The notes beneath the pieces were generated by a model. It was not told the origin of the DNA, did no database searches, and was given only the letters and a program-made list of their open reading frames with translations. Of a DNA stretch of 64,000 nt, positions 27,681 through 37,486 are shown piece by piece (within the stretch, counting starts at the first letter, position 1; each line of letters opens with the position of its first letter). Origin of the DNA: Roseateles oligotrophus. GTDB taxonomy: Bacteria; Pseudomonadota; Gammaproteobacteria; Burkholderiales; Burkholderiaceae_C. Both the position numbers and the translations under genes were made by a program. The stretch lies in the NCBI RefSeq assembly GCF_025717515.1, contig NZ_JAJIRN010000009.1, positions 248,001 through 312,000 of the forward strand, written 5' to 3'.

Positions 27681-29363
27681 ACCTGAGGATCGCATTGAAG
27701 GCCTCTTTGCGGAGGTGAGTCCGCGCACACGACGCAATTGCGCCCTTGCGCCTTGGCGCGGTAGAGCGCCGTATCCGCTTGCGCCCAAGGGGTTTCGGTG
27801 TCATCCATCGGCGCTATGCCGATGCTAACCGTAACGTGCAGGCCCGCCGTCACCGCCGGCCAGTCATGGGTTTCGATTTCTCTGCGAATCCTCTCGCAGG
27901 CCACCAGCGCTTGCTCGGGGCTCGCGTCGGGCATCAAGACAATAAACTCCTCGCCCCCCAGCCGTATCGGCAGGTCACGCGATCGCACATGCGCCAGCAG
28001 CAGACTCCCGACTTGCCGCAACACAGCGTCACCGATCTCGTGACCGAAGACGTCATTGATCTTTTTGAAATGATCCAGATCCAGCATCGCCGCCAGCAGA
28101 GGGCGCTGGGTTGTCTTCAAGTGGGCCCATAGATCGGGCAAGCGTGAGCTCATGTAGCGGCGATTCGGCAGACCCGTGAGGGCGTCGTGGTGAGCTTCGG
28201 CCTCCCATCGGGTCGCTTGTATCCGCTGCATCTCAGCGTCCAACTGCGCGTTCGGTGCGCAGGCGTTGCTGCTCGATATCATGTTGATGACGCATCATCC
28301 AGGCCTGCAAATCAGCCCTTGCGCGGGCCTGTTTGAGTGACAAGGCGTGAAGCTCTTCAAACGACAATAAGGCGGCTTTGTACCTTGTCAATTGCCGCTT
28401 GGCCTTCACGATGAGCCGCAAGATATCCAAATGGCTGAGCAAGTCTTCCTCGGGCAAAGTCTGCCTCACCAGCAATAAAGACTGCAGTGCTTCATCGGCC
28501 CGACCTTCTCTCAACATCCATTCGCACAACACCGCTTGGGCCCCGACGACCAATTGCACTAGGCCATGCTGGCGGCCCAGTTGCAGCGCACCTGCGGCCA
28601 GATCCCGGCTCTGCGCCTGGCGCCCCAGGCCTTGAAGTGCACGGCTACGGTTCAGCATGCAAATGCCTTGGCTGTGTGCATTGGCCTCTGCGTCGGCCAG
28701 ACTTTGGGCGCGTAGGAATAGCTCCAATGCCTGCTCCAGCTGGGCATCCGAAGGCGGCGATTCCCGCAGCAAACCTTCGACGGAGATCCAACCCTGGTTG
28801 TACACGACCGAAAACTGCAAGCTCGCATCGTTCAAGCTCTCGGCCTGCCGCATGGCCTGGGCAAAAAATTCCAAAGCCCGTTCTTGTTGGCCCAGCATGC
28901 CGTGCACTTGGGCGACTCTAAGATTCGCCCAGCCGCTGGCAAGGGCGTCGCCGGATTTGGCCGCCAATTCGACGGCGCGCTGTGCATGTGCCAAGCCCTG
29001 CTGCATCATGTCGGCCTGCAAATACGCGACCGCGAGGGTGCCCAGCAGGCGCGCATGAACAGCTGTTTAACCCGCCTGAGTCAATAAGGGTTCGGCAATT
29101 CGACCCGCTGCCAGGCAGGCCTTTAAATCGCCCAAACGCAAACGATGCAAGGCCAGCAAGGCAAGGACGCCGCCATCCTCGCGCAAGGCCAGCGCCAACT
29201 CCGCGTACTTCGCCCCCTCGGCATGCCGGCCCATGCGTTCAGCAGCGGCAGACATTTGAAAATACTTGTCGAAGTCCGGTTCAAGGTCCACGGTTTGCTT
29301 CAAATCTTGCCAGCTGGAGAAATCGATCGGCTCAATGTCTTTGCCTGCGCGCCGATTCGGAAC
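27671..29363 (-). pseudogene. Decayed TPR-GGDEF diguanylate cyclase
   Basis: Three pieces read as one TPR-type sensor with a C-terminal GGDEF domain. The first piece (about 29363-29070) has no normal start and ends at a TAA at 29067-29069. The same frame continues after it (TAVHARLLGTLAVAYLQADM). Near 28233-28282 a frameshift moves from EQQRLRTER to the frame of AQLDAEMQRIQATRWEAEA; losing one CG pair from a CGCGCG run would explain it. The GGDEF part itself looks intact (DALTGLPNRRY, DLDHFKKINDVFGH, LGGEEF). The 5' end runs straight into the M48 stop codon, so the promoter and N-terminus are also missing. A sequencing error could explain one lesion but hardly all three. Confidence 0.78.
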
Positions 29364-30950
29364 TCAAGGCAACTCGGCCCCCGGCGGTACGCCGCGCGGA
29401 TACATCTCGGCCAGCAACTGGCGGCGCTCATAAAGCAAGCTGCGCAGGCGCGAGTCGATCACGGCGGCTTCGACCTGATCGGCATCGCGGCCGCGCGATT
29501 GACGCAGGCCCGAGCGAAAACGGTCAATCGCGCCGTTCAAATCGCCCATCGCCGCGCGCTCCTCACCCTGGGCGCGTACCGCACGCAAGGGCTGATCCAG
29601 CTTGCTCCACAAAGCCCCCAGCTCGGCCCAGGCGAGTGGATCCATCGGGTTCAGGCTGACATAGGTCTGCAAGCCCTCGGCGGCTTCGCGGACCTTGGCC
29701 GGATTCGGGTCCACCCGCGCCAACTGTGCTTTTTGAATCAGCATGGGTCGCGAGCGCTCGGCCGCAAGTGGCTTCAAGGCGGCATAACCGTCCGCTGCCT
29801 GGCCCCGCGCCTGATTCAGTTCGGCCCGCAAGTAACGCAGCAAACGCTCGGCCCTGGCGTCATGCCCCATCAGTTGCAAGGTCAACTCGGCGCTGCGCAA
29901 GGCGTTTTCGGCGCGCGGGTAATCACGCATCTTGATCGAGGCCAAAGCGCTGGCGTAGCGGGCGGCGAGTTGCTCATAGCCCTTGCTTTCGGCCGAACCC
30001 TTGCCGGACAGTTCACGTGCGCCGGCATCCAGGTTTTGCAAAGCGATCCAGGCCTCGGCCCGTGCATCCATCAGCACTTTGGCGCGGGCGGCCATCAGCG
30101 CATGCTCGGCGCTGCCGACCGGTCGCTCGTAGTCGGTGGTGCCCATGCGCAGGCGCGCGTCACCGATCCGTTCGGTGGTCAATGGGTGGGAGCGCAGATA
30201 GGGGTAAGAGCCCGAATCCATCAGATGGTTGGCCTGCTCCATGCGCTCGAACATGCTGTACATGCCGGCCTGTGAAAAGCCGGCCTGGTTCATGACCGTG
30301 AAGCCGACCCGGTCCGCCTCGCGTTCCATATCGCGCGAAAAACTCAGCGACGCTTGCGCCGCCGCCGCCTGGCTGCCGACGATGGCCGCATTGGCCACGT
30401 CCGAGCTATGGGTGCGCGAAGCCACAATCAAACCCGCCACCAAGCCGGCCAAGGCCAGCATGCTGTTGCGCGAATCGCCGGCGATGCGCCGCGCAATATG
30501 CCGCTGAGTCACATGCGACAACTCATGCGCCAGCACCGAGGCCAGTTCATCGGCCGAATTCGTCATCGCGATCAAGCCCAGATGCACACCGACAAAACCG
30601 CCCGGCAGCGCAAAGGCATTGATGCTGCGGTCGCGCACCAGAAATATTTCCCAGGCAAAGCGCTCATTGGTCTCATCGCCGATATTGCCGAGTTGCTTGG
30701 CCGTCGTGACCAGGGGTGCCCAGATCGACTGCAAATACTCCAGCAGCAAGGCGTCTTCAAGAAAATCCGGGTCGGGGCGAATCTGCCGCATGACCTGATC
30801 GCCGATCCGGCGCTCGGTGCCGAGGTCTAGATCTTGCGAGACCGAGTCACCCAGGGCGGGCAGATTCACCTGCGCATGACCCATGGGCCCGCCCATGCCC
30901 AAGACCGCAGCCGCCAACAAGCTGACGGCACTGCGGCTCGGGCGACGCAT
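29364..30950 (-). CDS. M48-family periplasmic metalloprotease, BepA-like, with TPR-like C-terminus
   Basis: A 528-aa protein with a signal peptide ending near HAQ. The M48 catalytic motif is LAHELSHVTQRH (HExxH), and the third metal ligand region is READRVGFTVM. A helical, TPR-like C-terminal half of about 200 residues follows. This is the BepA/YfgC architecture, which repairs or degrades outer-membrane proteins during assembly. A TTG 12 codons upstream could be used, but the ATG gives the usual signal peptide. It diverges from moaC, and the decayed GGDEF gene abuts its stop. Confidence 0.88.
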   Translation of the reverse strand: MRRPSRSAVSLLAAAVLGMGGPMGHAQVNLPALGDSVSQDLDLGTERRIGDQVMRQIRPDPDFLEDALLLEYLQSIWAPLVTTAKQLGNIGDETNERFAWEIFLVRDRSINAFALPGGFVGVHLGLIAMTNSADELASVLAHELSHVTQRHIARRIAGDSRNSMLALAGLVAGLIVASRTHSSDVANAAIVGSQAAAAQASLSFSRDMEREADRVGFTVMNQAGFSQAGMYSMFERMEQANHLMDSGSYPYLRSHPLTTERIGDARLRMGTTDYERPVGSAEHALMAARAKVLMDARAEAWIALQNLDAGARELSGKGSAESKGYEQLAARYASALASIKMRDYPRAENALRSAELTLQLMGHDARAERLLRYLRAELNQARGQAADGYAALKPLAAERSRPMLIQKAQLARVDPNPAKVREAAEGLQTYVSLNPMDPLAWAELGALWSKLDQPLRAVRAQGEERAAMGDLNGAIDRFRSGLRQSRGRDADQVEAAVIDSRLRSLLYERRQLLAEMYPRGVPPGAELP

Positions 30951-31060
30951 CAAACTGACAGTTAGCTTCAACAACACAGACTCCAAAAAGCACTCGCCCT
31001 TCTATGATGCGCTGACAATCGTTTCCCAATTGTTGCCGCTTTTCAAGGGCCGACATCTCA

Positions 31061-31540
31061 ATGACTACAGAACTCACTCATTTTGACTCTCAAGGCCAAG
31101 CCCATATGGTGGACGTTGCGGCCAAAGATGTCACTCACCGTATCGCCGTCGCTGCGGGCCGCATCAGCATGCAGGCCTCCACCCTAGCATTAATCACCAG
31201 CGGCAGCGCAAAGAAGGGCGATGTTTTAGGTATTGCCCGGATTGCCGCCATCCAAGCGGCCAAGCGTTGTGCCGACCTGATCCCGCTCTGCCACCCCTTG
31301 CCCTTGACCCGCGTGGCGGTCGAATTCGAGATCGACCCGGCCGCCAACGCCGTGCATTGCCGTGCTCAAGTCGAGACCTTGGGTCGCACCGGCGTTGAGA
31401 TGGAAGCGCTGACTTCGGTGCAGATCGGCCTGCTGACTATTTACGATATGTGCAAAGCAGCGGATCGCGGCATGGTGATGGGCGACATCCGCGTGCTGGA
31501 AAAGCATGGTGGCAAGAGCGGCGACTGGTCGGCGCCCTGA
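31061..31540 (+). CDS. moaC: MoaC, cyclic pyranopterin monophosphate synthase
   Basis: A 159-aa molybdenum-cofactor enzyme that converts the MoaA product into cyclic pyranopterin monophosphate. The whole family pattern is present: [57 protein letters not shown], and the active-site region [13 protein letters not shown]. Length matches E. coli MoaC. No other moa genes are adjacent. The stop codon abuts the end of the convergent ligase gene with no spacer. Confidence 0.96.
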   Translation: MTTELTHFDSQGQAHMVDVAAKDVTHRIAVAAGRISMQASTLALITSGSAKKGDVLGIARIAAIQAAKRCADLIPLCHPLPLTRVAVEFEIDPAANAVHCRAQVETLGRTGVEMEALTSVQIGLLTIYDMCKAADRGMVMGDIRVLEKHGGKSGDWSAP

Positions 31541-33322
31541 TTACTGGCGCAGCTCGCGCCAGTTGTAGTCGCGCTGCGGCGGCTCGCACTGGAAGGGTTT
31601 GAGCGCGCCCGCCTCCGGCTCGTGCTCGCAGTCCTCCAGCCACTCCGTGCCGGCCGGGTTGCGAAACTCGCGCAGTCGCTGCACCACATAACGTGCCTTG
31701 TCATCGTCGCCGACGGCGTGCAGGGATTTGGCCCAGGCAACCATCAAGCGCGCATCGATCAGGTTGTGCGCGGTGCGTTTGGCGGCCTCAAGCGCCGCCG
31801 GGCCGGCGGGCAAGGAGGTCGCCGCAGCGTAGTCGGCCTGGGTCGAAAACAAGGCCGTGGCTTGGCCGCTGGCAATGCGCTTCATCAAGGGCGCGGCATT
31901 GGCGGACGGGGCGTAAATTTCGACCACCCGAAGGTATTCCCAAACGGTAAAGCCGCTGCTCGCAAGCATCAACGCGCCGATCCAGCCCCAAGCCCGGCCA
32001 TTCGCCTTCGATGCTGCGTCTTCGTTCGCCCCCAGCGCCAAACCGAATGCAAAGGCAGTCGGCAGCAAGAAGTAGGCGTACCAGAGCGGGTATTCCAACA
32101 AGCTGTGCAGGCCAATCATCAAGACCAACATGAAGGCACAGCGGCGTGCCACCGCATCGCCGCCGCTGGCCGCCTTGCTGAGCGCAAAAGCGCGCCAGAG
32201 CGACCAGGCCAGCAGGCCCAGAACGGCCAGACTCAGCGGCAGACCTACTTCAACGGCCAGCTGCATCACGATGTTGTGGGTGTGATCAAAAAAAGCGATC
32301 GGCCGATCCGGGAAGGGTGTCATGGTCCAGGCCAGATTGAATTCGCCCCAGCCGACGCCCGTCCATGGGTTGGCCTTGAGCAGGCCCCAGGCATTGGCAA
32401 TAATCGCCAAGCGTTGCGGTGAACCGGCGCCTTCGGCCAGCCTCGACTCGGCCCCCAGCGCATGCTCGCCCCCGGCCGCCCAGACCGACAGTAGCCACCA
32501 ACTCAGCAGCAGCAGCAAGGGCGTGGCCATCAGCGCCAGTTTGGCGGGCCGGCCGAGTTTTCTATCCATTGCGCCCCAGGCCGCCAAGATCAGCACGCCG
32601 ATCACGCCGGTGCGCGATGCACTCAGCACCACGGCAAAAACCAGCGCAAACAGCAGCAGCGGCAACACCAATGCGCCGCCGATTGATTTGAAACGGCCCT
32701 GGTCGGCCAGATAGACCGCAGCCACACAGGCCCACATCAACAGGCTGGCCAAATGATTGGGTTGGCGCATATTGCCGACCGCACGGCCGGGAATGCCCGA
32801 ACGGGCAATTACATGACCATCGGCCCAGCCGGGCATAAAAACCTGCACCAAGCTAACCAGCAAACTCAAGACCCCCGCCAACAGCAGTCCCCAGCACAAG
32901 GCCTCCAGCCAGCGTTGCCGGTCGCCTCGCGGCAGCCCCTGGCCGGCCAGCAGCAGGGCAAGCGCTGCCAGCAGCATGCCGCTATTGGCCAAGGCGAGTG
33001 CAGAAGGCAGGCTGGCCAATAAAGAGGAGGCCCAAGGTGCCAATGCCAACAAACTCAATGCCGCGGCGGCGGGCGTGAATCGCCAGCGCGGCGCCCCCTT
33101 GCCCGCCATGCTCATCAGCACCAAGCCCCAACCGGCCAGTGCGGCGAGTTGATTGAACAGCGTCGCCGACGGTGTCAGGTTGAACGCCAGCAAGGGCGCC
33201 ACCGTGCAGGCGAGCAATATGGCCAGCAAGGTGGGCCCCTCAAGCGGCGTCGGCGCAGACGACGAGGCAGGAGAAAAAGCCGGAGAAAAAGCAGGAGCGG
33301 AAAGCTTGGTGGGTATCGACAT
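31541..33322 (-). CDS. PglL/Wzy-type O-oligosaccharyltransferase or O-antigen ligase
   Basis: A 593-aa membrane protein with about twelve helices. The large periplasmic loop carries HTHNIVMQLAVEVGLP, and the start of the Wzy_C-type region has GNMRQPNHLASLL and LEYPLWYAYFLLP. These features fit the O-antigen ligase/PglL superfamily, especially pilin or protein O-glycosylation ligases with a soluble C-terminal tail of about 130 residues. No pilin or glycan synthesis genes are next to it, so the acceptor is unknown. The N-terminus has a short repeat (AFSPAFSPA). It follows the DUF2846-like lipoprotein gene by 53 bp on the same strand. Confidence 0.82.
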   Translation of the reverse strand: MSIPTKLSAPAFSPAFSPASSSAPTPLEGPTLLAILLACTVAPLLAFNLTPSATLFNQLAALAGWGLVLMSMAGKGAPRWRFTPAAAALSLLALAPWASSLLASLPSALALANSGMLLAALALLLAGQGLPRGDRQRWLEALCWGLLLAGVLSLLVSLVQVFMPGWADGHVIARSGIPGRAVGNMRQPNHLASLLMWACVAAVYLADQGRFKSIGGALVLPLLLFALVFAVVLSASRTGVIGVLILAAWGAMDRKLGRPAKLALMATPLLLLLSWWLLSVWAAGGEHALGAESRLAEGAGSPQRLAIIANAWGLLKANPWTGVGWGEFNLAWTMTPFPDRPIAFFDHTHNIVMQLAVEVGLPLSLAVLGLLAWSLWRAFALSKAASGGDAVARRCAFMLVLMIGLHSLLEYPLWYAYFLLPTAFAFGLALGANEDAASKANGRAWGWIGALMLASSGFTVWEYLRVVEIYAPSANAAPLMKRIASGQATALFSTQADYAAATSLPAGPAALEAAKRTAHNLIDARLMVAWAKSLHAVGDDDKARYVVQRLREFRNPAGTEWLEDCEHEPEAGALKPFQCEPPQRDYNWRELRQ

Positions 33323-33375
33323 GGGGGCGAATCATCACATGAACCGGACTGCCTTGGGCAGCCCTTGCGCGCGCT

Positions 33376-34197
33376 TCAGTCGAGCGCCTTGCACATGCCC
33401 ATTTCGCAGCGCACTTGTATCGAGCTCGCAGCACAGGCGACGGAGAAAATCTCAACAATACCGCTGCGTGACTGCAGCTGAGCCCTTGGGCGCACCTCGC
33501 CGGGGCCCATGCAGCCGCGTTCTTTGGCGGCGCGCTCGGCCTCGTAGTCATAGCGGCTGCTCGTGAGCTTGGGGGCTGCGGGTGCCGCCGCCATGGGCGC
33601 AGCCTGAGCCGGCTTGGCCGGTGTGATTGCCGCGTCTGGCGCAGCGGCCATGGCAGCTGGCTCGAACGTTGCGGTGCCTGCCGGCACGACCGCGGGCATA
33701 TTGGCGGGCATCGTTTCTGCACGCGTCTCACTAGGCGGCGCCGCCATCAAGGGACTGCTCACCAGACTGGTCTCCAATACCCCGGCGCGGCCGGTGCTGG
33801 CGTCCACGCTGTGCAGTCGCGAGCCCGCACTGAGCAGGCCCATCTTGACTTCTTGCCAGACAAACGCAGGCTCGCCGGCCTTTGCCATGAGGGTCAGCGC
33901 ATGGGTGTTTTCGCCTTTGGACACCAGTTGATGCTCGCCGGCCTCGACATCGGCCACCACAAAGGTCTTGCCCTTGGTGGTGCCGGCGGGCTTGCCGTCC
34001 ACTTCCAGGTCCAGCCCCACCAAGCTGCCCATGAACTCATTGCGATAGATATAGATGCGCGACTGCGTGGCGGCGACTTCGAAGCGCTTGACGGCCATGT
34101 CCTGCCCCGGTGCGGCGTTCTGCACGCTCGCACAACCGGACAACAAGCTCACCGCCAGCATCAAGGGCAAAGCAATTCGTTTCAGATTCAGATCCAT
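33376..34197 (-). CDS. DUF2846-like lipoprotein
   Basis: A 273-aa protein with a lipoprotein signal (LMLAVSLLSGCAS). The first domain (about 35-130) is beta-rich, with YIYRNEFMGSLVGLDLEVDG and a VEAGEHQLV motif typical of DUF2846. Then comes an Ala/Pro-rich linker, and a short Cys-containing C-terminal part (CMGPGE, SVACAASSIQVRCEMGMC) that I do not recognise. Probably anchored to the outer membrane. It may be co-transcribed with the ligase gene downstream, but a functional link is not evident. Confidence 0.7.
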   Translation of the reverse strand: MDLNLKRIALPLMLAVSLLSGCASVQNAAPGQDMAVKRFEVAATQSRIYIYRNEFMGSLVGLDLEVDGKPAGTTKGKTFVVADVEAGEHQLVSKGENTHALTLMAKAGEPAFVWQEVKMGLLSAGSRLHSVDASTGRAGVLETSLVSSPLMAAPPSETRAETMPANMPAVVPAGTATFEPAAMAAAPDAAITPAKPAQAAPMAAAPAAPKLTSSRYDYEAERAAKERGCMGPGEVRPRAQLQSRSGIVEIFSVACAASSIQVRCEMGMCKALD

Positions 34198-34338
34198 GGT
34201 CGGTTGCGCCGTGCGGCACCCCGGTATTGAGGCAGCAGCGAGTGTATGGGCTGCGCGGGGCGGCCCGCGGCCGTCTTGCGCTCACGCTTCATGCAGTATT
34301 GCCGCCGGCTCATAAACAAATTTGACGGTTGCGTACTA

Positions 34339-34360
34339 GTGTACTACTATAGATATACAC
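34339..34360 (+). promoter_or_regulatory. Probable GntR/YtrA operator
   Basis: GTGTA and TACAC form an inverted repeat with a 12-bp spacer, immediately before the ribosome-binding site of the GntR gene. Several GTAC blocks precede it. YtrA-type regulators normally repress their own operon, so autoregulation is likely. Confidence 0.55.
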
Positions 34361-34373
34361 ATAGGGAGTGCCC

Positions 34374-34775
34374 GTGAGCTTCGACGGTTTCATCTTCAGT
34401 ATCAACACCGGTTCTACCGAGCCGATTTACCGCCAATTGGTCGAGCAGTTACGCCGTCGCGTGGCCAGCGGGCAGTTGGTGGCGGGCCAGGAGATCCCCT
34501 CGGTACGCGAGGTGGCGCAGGCCTTGGCCGTGCATCCGATGACGATCTCCAAGGCTTACAGCCTGCTCGAGGCCGAGGGCCTGCTCGAGCGCCGGCGCGG
34601 CTTGGCGATGCGGGTGGCGGCGCAGCACAGTCGGGCCCAACCGGCGGCCGATCGCATCGAGTCGCTGCGGCCCACGCTGGAGCGCGCGGCGGCCGAGGCG
34701 CAGCAGCTAGAGGTGCCGGCCAAACAAGCGCTGCATCTATTCGATCAAATTCTTCAGCAAGGGGGCGCCAAATGA
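34374..34775 (+). CDS. GntR-family (YtrA-type) transcriptional regulator
   Basis: A 133-aa regulator. The winged helix-turn-helix covers about residues 10-75 (PIYRQLVEQLRRRVASG, IPSVREVAQALAVHPMTISKAY, LEAEGLLERRRG). It is followed only by a short helical dimerisation tail, which defines the YtrA branch. The GTG chosen has AGGGAG six bases upstream; a GTG two codons earlier is inside that ribosome-binding site. It overlaps the ABC ATPase gene by 4 bp and should repress the three-gene operon until an unknown signal, often a cell-envelope antibiotic, is present. Confidence 0.87.
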   Translation: MSFDGFIFSINTGSTEPIYRQLVEQLRRRVASGQLVAGQEIPSVREVAQALAVHPMTISKAYSLLEAEGLLERRRGLAMRVAAQHSRAQPAADRIESLRPTLERAAAEAQQLEVPAKQALHLFDQILQQGGAK

Positions 34776-35662
34776 GCGCTGTCACCATGTCAAATTCCGT
34801 CACCGCGCAAATGCAAGGGCTGAGTCTCAGCTACGGTCAACAAAAAGTGCTGAGCGACCTTGACTGGCAACTGCTGCCCGGCCAGGTGGTTGGCCTCTTG
34901 GGGCGCAACGGCGCCGGCAAGACCAGCCTGCTGGAGACGCTTTTGGGCTTGCGCGAGCCGCAAACCGGCAGGGTGCAGGTGTTTGGACAGACCGCCGCCG
35001 AGCTGGACGACGCCGGCCGCGCCCGCGTCGGCTATGTGCCGCAGCAGAGCGATCTGTTCGAGGGCTTTACGCCAGCGCAACTGCTGCGTTACTTCAGGAG
35101 CTTCTATCCGCGCTGGAACGAGGCCAAGGTCGAAGGGCTGATGTCGCGCTGGGATATCGCGCGCGACAAGCCGATCGCCAAACTCAGCGGCGGCCAACAG
35201 CAGCGCTTGTCCATCATCCGCGCGCTCGCTCATGAGCCCGATTTGTTGGTGCTGGACGAGCCGGTGGCCAGCCTGGATCCCGCCGGCCGCCGCGACTTTT
35301 TGCGCGAGTTGGTCGACCAAGTCTTGGACCGTGGCACCACAGTGGTGTTCTCCACCCATATCTTGTCGGACCTGGAACGGGTCGCCTTCAACGTGGCCTT
35401 TTTGAAGCAGGGTCGTATCGTGCTGCAGGCGCCGCTGGATGAGTTGCTGGACGAGGTGCGGGTCTTGAGTGGGCCGAGTGCCGAGTTGCAGGCGTTGATC
35501 GCCGCGCAAGGTTTGCGGGCCTTGCACCGCAGCCCGCTTGAGGGCGGCCGCGAACGTTGCCTGCTGCGCTATCCGCAGGCTTCATCGTCCAGCGGGCAGG
35601 TGCCGGCCAGCGTGAGCAGCGAGCGCATCAATCTGGAAGATCTGTTCATGGAGCTGACATGA
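34772..35662 (+). CDS. ABC transporter ATP-binding protein
   Basis: A 296-aa ATPase subunit with Walker A GRNGAGKTS, Q-loop YVPQQSDLF, signature LSGGQQQRLS, Walker B LLVLDEPVASLD and switch STHILSD. Type and context match YtrB/CcmA-like exporters that pair with a YtrA regulator. The last 60 residues are a family-variable tail. ATGA overlaps join it to both neighbours, so the three genes form one operon. Substrate unknown. Confidence 0.9.
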   Translation: MSAVTMSNSVTAQMQGLSLSYGQQKVLSDLDWQLLPGQVVGLLGRNGAGKTSLLETLLGLREPQTGRVQVFGQTAAELDDAGRARVGYVPQQSDLFEGFTPAQLLRYFRSFYPRWNEAKVEGLMSRWDIARDKPIAKLSGGQQQRLSIIRALAHEPDLLVLDEPVASLDPAGRRDFLRELVDQVLDRGTTVVFSTHILSDLERVAFNVAFLKQGRIVLQAPLDELLDEVRVLSGPSAELQALIAAQGLRALHRSPLEGGRERCLLRYPQASSSSGQVPASVSSERINLEDLFMELT

Positions 35663-37125
35663 GCATGAGTACGCTTTGGTCGAACTACAGCCCGCTCTTG
35701 TTGGCGCCTTTGCAGCAGCGCCGCTACACGGGCGAATTGTGGATCTGGTTGCTGCTCTTGTTGCTGGTCGCGGGCGTGGCCGTGGCGGTCGGCGTCATGG
35801 TGGATGTGCAAGCGGCGCTAGGCATCGCCGGCATCGCCGTCGGCACTTGTTTGCTGATCTATTGGGGCATCAGCTTCGCCAGTCTGCGGCGACAAAACCA
35901 TCCGACCGCCGCCCGACTGGTGCCCGGGCACCTGAGCCGATTGCGCCGCTGTGCGGTCGGCCTGCTGCTGGGTTTGAGCCTTACGGCGGCGTTGCTGTTT
36001 GGCTCGCATTTGGGCCAGCCCTTGGCCTGGGGCATGGGCGCGGGCTTCTTGATGTTGCTGGTCGCGGCGATGCTGCGCTGGTACCGGCTGTGGTTCCTGA
36101 TCTGGATCGTGCCCAGCCTTGGTTTTTGGTGGCCGGTGAATGCGCTGTGGCTGCGAGTTTGGCATGGCCTGCTGCATTGGTACGCGACGCAGCCCGCCAG
36201 CTTGGCTTTGCTGGCCGGCTTGCTCTTGCCTTGGCTGCTGAGTCGCTTATTGCAAGACGGCGGCGCGGCGCATCAAGCCAGCTATCGCGAGGCCGAAATG
36301 CTGCGCTTGGCCTTTGCCGATCAAACACGCGGCCTGTCTACGGGCAAATACTCGGGCAAGACCGGTCTGACGCTGATGAAGCTGTTCGCTTGGCCGCAGC
36401 CGCTATGGCAGCGCTTATTGCTGGCCCATGCCAAGCCCGAAGCGCGCAGTGCCTTGGCGCGTGCCGACCTGGTGTGCCTGGGCAATCAGCACTGGACCAG
36501 CATCCTGGGTTCCTTGACTATCGTACTGGCGCTGCTGGCGATTGGCGCGACGGTCGTTGCCCAGTTTTACGCACCCAACTGGTCGAGCTTCGGCGGCAAT
36601 GGCAGCTTTGGTTTGCAGATCGGCATCATCAGCATGGTCTTGAACCCGCTACTGGGTCTGGCCGCCAGCCTGCATCGCAGCCGCCGCGAGCAGGCGCTGC
36701 TGATGCTGCTGCCGGCGATGCCGCGCGGGCAAACGCTGAACCGGCTGTTGGCCCGGCGGCTGTTGACGCAGTACTTCTTGCATTGGACGGTGGCCTTGGT
36801 TCTGATCGGCCTGATGGTGGTGCCGGCCTCCGGCGGCGATGCTCCGCGTTTGGGCCTGTATGCCTTGTTGCTGGCCTTGCCCATGGGCAGCTATTTGTTG
36901 CGCGATTGGTCGCGCCAAGCCGCTCCGTTGGGCGCGCATCAGCTGTTGCCGCTGATCGCCATGGCCGCCGGTGCAGCGGTATTGGCCGGCATGGCATGGC
37001 TGGGTTTGAGCCTCTGGATCACGGCGGCATTAAGTCTGGGTTTGACGCTGTTCTTGTTGCAGCGCCGTTGGCAGCGACTGGTCTTGCCTAGCCCGGCCGC
37101 GATGCCGGTCGGGCGCTGGGCTTGA
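35659..37125 (+). CDS. ABC transporter permease
   Basis: A 488-aa membrane protein with about twelve predicted helices in two halves, separated by a cytoplasmic part near residues 205-275. It is the membrane partner of the ATPase encoded just before it (4-bp overlap). Sequence motifs do not reveal a substrate; the YtrA-type regulator suggests export or envelope-stress defence. The ATG start (MSMSTLW) was preferred because the frame upstream lies inside the ATPase gene. Confidence 0.83.
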   Translation: MSMSTLWSNYSPLLLAPLQQRRYTGELWIWLLLLLLVAGVAVAVGVMVDVQAALGIAGIAVGTCLLIYWGISFASLRRQNHPTAARLVPGHLSRLRRCAVGLLLGLSLTAALLFGSHLGQPLAWGMGAGFLMLLVAAMLRWYRLWFLIWIVPSLGFWWPVNALWLRVWHGLLHWYATQPASLALLAGLLLPWLLSRLLQDGGAAHQASYREAEMLRLAFADQTRGLSTGKYSGKTGLTLMKLFAWPQPLWQRLLLAHAKPEARSALARADLVCLGNQHWTSILGSLTIVLALLAIGATVVAQFYAPNWSSFGGNGSFGLQIGIISMVLNPLLGLAASLHRSRREQALLMLLPAMPRGQTLNRLLARRLLTQYFLHWTVALVLIGLMVVPASGGDAPRLGLYALLLALPMGSYLLRDWSRQAAPLGAHQLLPLIAMAAGAAVLAGMAWLGLSLWITAALSLGLTLFLLQRRWQRLVLPSPAAMPVGRWA

Positions 37126-37486
37126 AGCTCCATCTCCTGCCCGGCCAGACCGCAGCCGAAAGAGTCGGTCTAGCTGTTTTCGCTTGCTTGCGCGCCTTGG
37201 GGTGATTGGACGGTTGGCCCGGCCAACAAAGCGGTGCGACCCCCGGCTCGGCTTTGATTCAGGAAGGCCGCCTGTTCGGCGGTGGCCGACAGCCCCGAAG
37301 CGGGACTCGCTGGTGCAAGTCCGGTGGCTTCAAAAAACTGCAAGCTGCCCGCAGCTGACGCCTCGGTTTGCTTTAGGGGGGGGCAACTCATAGGGGATAG
37401 GGGGAAAACTGCTTGGCGTCGTGCGGGGAGACCCGTTGCGCTGAGGCGCCGCAGGTTTTGAAAGTTGCTTTTATGCTCAGCTCTTC
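37126..37486. other. Intergenic region with one weak ORF
   Basis: A 361-bp gap. A 73-codon ORF on the minus strand (37170-37391) begins next to a run of eight G/C and has no ribosome-binding site. Its C-terminal half (GGRTALLAGP) faintly resembles phage structural proteins, but this is too little to call a gene. No repeat or clear hairpin with a T-run was seen. Confidence 0.35.

Noticed and set aside
37376-37383. Run of eight G as a possible phase-variation tract
   Set aside because: It does not lie in a supported gene or between a -35 and a -10 box, so slippage would have no evident effect.
37170-37391. 73-codon ORF with a faintly phage-like C-terminus
   Set aside because: No ribosome-binding site, a start next to a homopolymer tract and no conserved neighbours; kept only as a remark in the intergenic entry.
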